A DNA stretch of 64,000 nucleotides from Erwinia persicina (GTDB taxonomy: Bacteria; Pseudomonadota; Gammaproteobacteria; Enterobacterales; Enterobacteriaceae): contig NZ_JACYMO010000011.1 of the NCBI RefSeq assembly GCF_014838825.1, positions 1-64,000 on the forward strand, read 5' to 3'. The position numbers and the translations under genes are program-made. This document shows, one piece after another, positions 62,351 through 64,000 of this stretch. Positions within the stretch are counted from its first letter, which is position 1. Every line of letters starts with the position of its first letter. The notes beneath the pieces are model-generated. The model had not been told where the DNA came from, searched no databases, and saw only the letters and a program-made list of their open reading frames with translations.

Positions 62351-62782
62351 TTATTTACCGCGAACCAGCGGCAGGTTGTCGCCACTCCAGCCGGATACAC
62401 CATCTTTCAGCACGTAAACCCGCTCGAAGCCCGCTGCATTCAGCTTGGTCGCTGAATCAGAGGCCGATGTTCCGGTTGCACACACGACGATCAGTGGCTG
62501 CGCTTTATGTTTTTCCAGCTCGCCGAAGCTGCCTTTTTTAATATCTGCTGCCAGCACGTTCATCGCGTTAGAAATATGGCCCTTGCGGTAATCATCGCGC
62601 CCACGCACGTCCACTACCACGGCTTCTTCTTTGTTAATTAAGCGGGTGGCTTCACCCCGGCTAATCACTTTTACTTTGGAGAACATGCCCTTAACGGTGG
62701 TCACGATCACCAGTACCAGCAAAACAACCCACGCCAGACCTAAAATGGTGTGATTGCCTGCGAACTGCATAATATCTTGCAT
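62351..62782 (-). CDS. yibN: Rhodanese-domain membrane protein YibN
   Basis: The 143 residues (same as E. coli YibN) comprise an N-terminal membrane helix (about 14-34, [18 protein letters not shown]) and a cytosolic rhodanese domain ([33 protein letters not shown]). The active-site loop reads [10 protein letters not shown], with cysteine at the canonical place; the E. coli protein, as I recall it, has Asp there and a cysteine a few residues later. Start at 62782 ([11 protein letters not shown]). In E. coli YibN interacts with YidC; enzymatic role not proven. Confidence 0.92.
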   Translation of the reverse strand: MQDIMQFAGNHTILGLAWVVLLVLVIVTTVKGMFSKVKVISRGEATRLINKEEAVVVDVRGRDDYRKGHISNAMNVLAADIKKGSFGELEKHKAQPLIVVCATGTSASDSATKLNAAGFERVYVLKDGVSGWSGDNLPLVRGK

Positions 62783-63134
62783 GAGGGGTAACAACTCCCG
62801 AAAGGGTTAATAAGCTAAAAACAAGGCTTCTGAGTATACCTGCCAGGAGTGTCATGTACAGTCGAGAAGCCCTTCAGAGTTATGTTTTCTGCGACAGATT
62901 ACAAAAAAAAGTTGCCTTAAGTGAAAACCGCTATCCTGTGAAGGGACTGCGGCGAAGTTAAGCGGTTAATTGTTGTGCATCGTCGCTTTTTCACACTTCA
63001 CTTTGCTTTGTCGCTGAGAGCGCTTTCGCCTGATTGTCCCCGGTGGGTAAAGCATACGACTGTTACTGACAGAAATAGAAAACCATCCAGAGATGGCTGG
63101 TAAGCTGCTGTTCATCGTGGAATAATCCACAGAT
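62783..63134. other. yibN-envC intergenic region without gpmM
   Basis: These 352 bases hold no supported gene. Reverse-strand frames here are shadows of low quality. In E. coli gpmM (about 1.5 kb) stands at this place. A/T-rich stretches at about 62900-62915 and 62985-63010 could serve as promoters. The small hairpin CCATC / GATGG at 63083-63096 is weak. Confidence 0.5.
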
Positions 63135-64000
63135 ATGAGGGAAAAAGCGACAGTGTTACATTCATGGACCCCGCGTAAGCCCACGGCCGTTGTTCCGCCA
63201 TTACGTGCAAGCTTGTCCGCCCTGGCCGTCAGTGCATTTTGCACCGGCGCATTGTTGTTCTCTTTTTCTGCGTCAGCCGCAGAAGACAACAAATCCCAGC
63301 TACAGACCCTCCAGCAGGATATCGCCGCAAAAGAGAAGAGTGTCCAGCGGCAAAAGCAGCAGCGCAGTCAGCTTCTCGATCAGCTGCAGAGCCAGGAGAA
63401 AATCATTGCGCAGGCCAGTCGTCAGCTGCGTGAGACTCAGGGCAGCCTCAGCGCGATCAATAAAGATATCGCCAGCCTGACCGCGTCTATCAATAAACTC
63501 CAGCAGCAGCAGAAACAGCAGGAAGGCATCCTGGCGCAGCAGCTGGATGCGGCATTCCGTCAGGGGCAGCACAGTGGATTGCAGCTGATCCTCAGTGGCG
63601 AAGAGAGCCAGCGTAGCGAGCGAATGCTGGCCTATTTTGGCTATCTGAACGATGCCCGACAGAAATCGATAGAAGCACTGAAGCAGACCCGTAGCGATCT
63701 GTCAGCGCAGAAAGCCAGCCTGATCGACAAACAGGCACAGCAAAAATCACTGCTGACCCAGCAGGAGAGCCAGCAGCAAAAACTGGAAGGCGCACGCCAG
63801 GCGCGTAAGAAAACCCTGAACACACTGGAGTCCTCGCTGGAAAAAGATCAGGCACAGCTGGTCGAGTTGCGTCAAAACGAAAGCCGCCTGCGTGACAAAA
63901 TTGCCAGAGCAGAGCGGGAAGCCAAAGCGCGTGCCGAACGGGAAGCGCGTGAGGCAGAAAAAGTGCGTGAGCGTGAAGCTCAGGCGAAGCGTAAAGGCAG
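63135..64000 (+). CDS. envC: Murein hydrolase activator EnvC, 3' part outside the window
   Basis: Periplasmic activator of the amidases AmiA and AmiB at the division site. The visible 288 codons give a basic N-terminus, a hydrophobic signal segment (RASLSALAVSAFCTGALLFS, cleavage near SASA-AED) and a long coiled coil rich in Gln and Lys (QQDIAAKEKSVQRQKQQ, QLDAAFRQGQHSGLQLILSG, GYLNDARQ). The coiled coil matches E. coli EnvC in order; the C-terminal LytM domain lies beyond the window. The start is uncertain: ATG 63135 is the first in frame and GTG 63153 is also possible. No gpmM precedes it. Confidence 0.92.
   Translation, partial: MREKATVLHSWTPRKPTAVVPPLRASLSALAVSAFCTGALLFSFSASAAEDNKSQLQTLQQDIAAKEKSVQRQKQQRSQLLDQLQSQEKIIAQASRQLRETQGSLSAINKDIASLTASINKLQQQQKQQEGILAQQLDAAFRQGQHSGLQLILSGEESQRSERMLAYFGYLNDARQKSIEALKQTRSDLSAQKASLIDKQAQQKSLLTQQESQQQKLEGARQARKKTLNTLESSLEKDQAQLVELRQNESRLRDKIARAEREAKARAEREAREAEKVREREAQAKRKG

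Noticed and set aside
62966-63292. A 108-codon minus-strand frame before envC as a gene or gpmM remnant
   Set aside because: It overlaps the envC 5' end on the other strand, has biased Ser/Arg composition and no phosphoglycerate mutase motif.

Overview
The window is chromosomal DNA of a gamma-proteobacterium of the order Enterobacterales. Most proteins are near-identical in length and motifs to their Escherichia coli counterparts. Gene content and order, such as an argE / argB-argG-argH cluster, emrD next to glpX and cpxRA joined to trmL-cysE, are not those of E. coli and point to a relative such as Erwinia or Pantoea. That family-level call is an inference from synteny and recalled relatives. 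Nearly every gene is intact and coding density is high. I see no IS element, prophage, CRISPR array, tRNA or rRNA gene, although the window opens inside the promoter region of an rRNA operon.

Layout. 1-8.8 kb: rRNA promoters P1/P2 reading out of the window, murI overlapping btuB behind a cobalamin riboswitch, trmA, the fabR-yijD pair, sthA, then oxyR divergent from a hybrid peroxiredoxin-glutaredoxin with an OxyR-type operator between them. 8.8-13.6 kb: arginine biosynthesis (argB-argG-argH divergent from argE across paired ARG boxes), with argC missing. 13.6-22 kb: ppc and the methionine regulon (metF, metB-metL, metJ) with two MetJ operator arrays. 22-24 kb: a LysR regulator divergent from a secreted choloylglycine hydrolase / penicillin V acylase-like enzyme. 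24-33 kb: rpmE, priA, cytR, ftsN, heat-shock hslVU, menA, rraA, zapB. 33-41 kb: the glycerol genes glpF-glpK-glpX with GlpR-like operators, then emrD, fpr, yiiR, yiiQ, tpiA.

41.4-50.8 kb is the main accessory block, sitting between tpiA and the cdh-sbp-pfkA-fieF-cpx run that adjoins tpiA in E. coli. It holds two MocR-type regulators, an AhpD-like protein, malate:quinone oxidoreductase (mqo), a LysE/RhtB exporter, a GST, a PhzF-family protein, a short-chain dehydrogenase and the yhjC-yhjD pair. 52-59 kb: cdh, sbp, pfkA with a Cra site, fieF, cpxP with the CpxQ small RNA at its 3' end, and cpxRA. 59-64 kb: trmL, then the cysE-gpsA-secB-grxC-yibN block and the beginning of envC, cut by the window end. 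The gpmM gene that precedes envC in E. coli is absent.

Functionally the window is dominated by housekeeping: arginine and methionine synthesis, glycerol and triose metabolism, redox defence, protein quality control, division and envelope stress. I found no clearly new multi-gene system. The observations most worth a second look are the loss of argC, the acylase/LysR pair, the composite palindromes between argG and argH, the small divergent regulator pairs in the accessory block, and the absence of gpmM.
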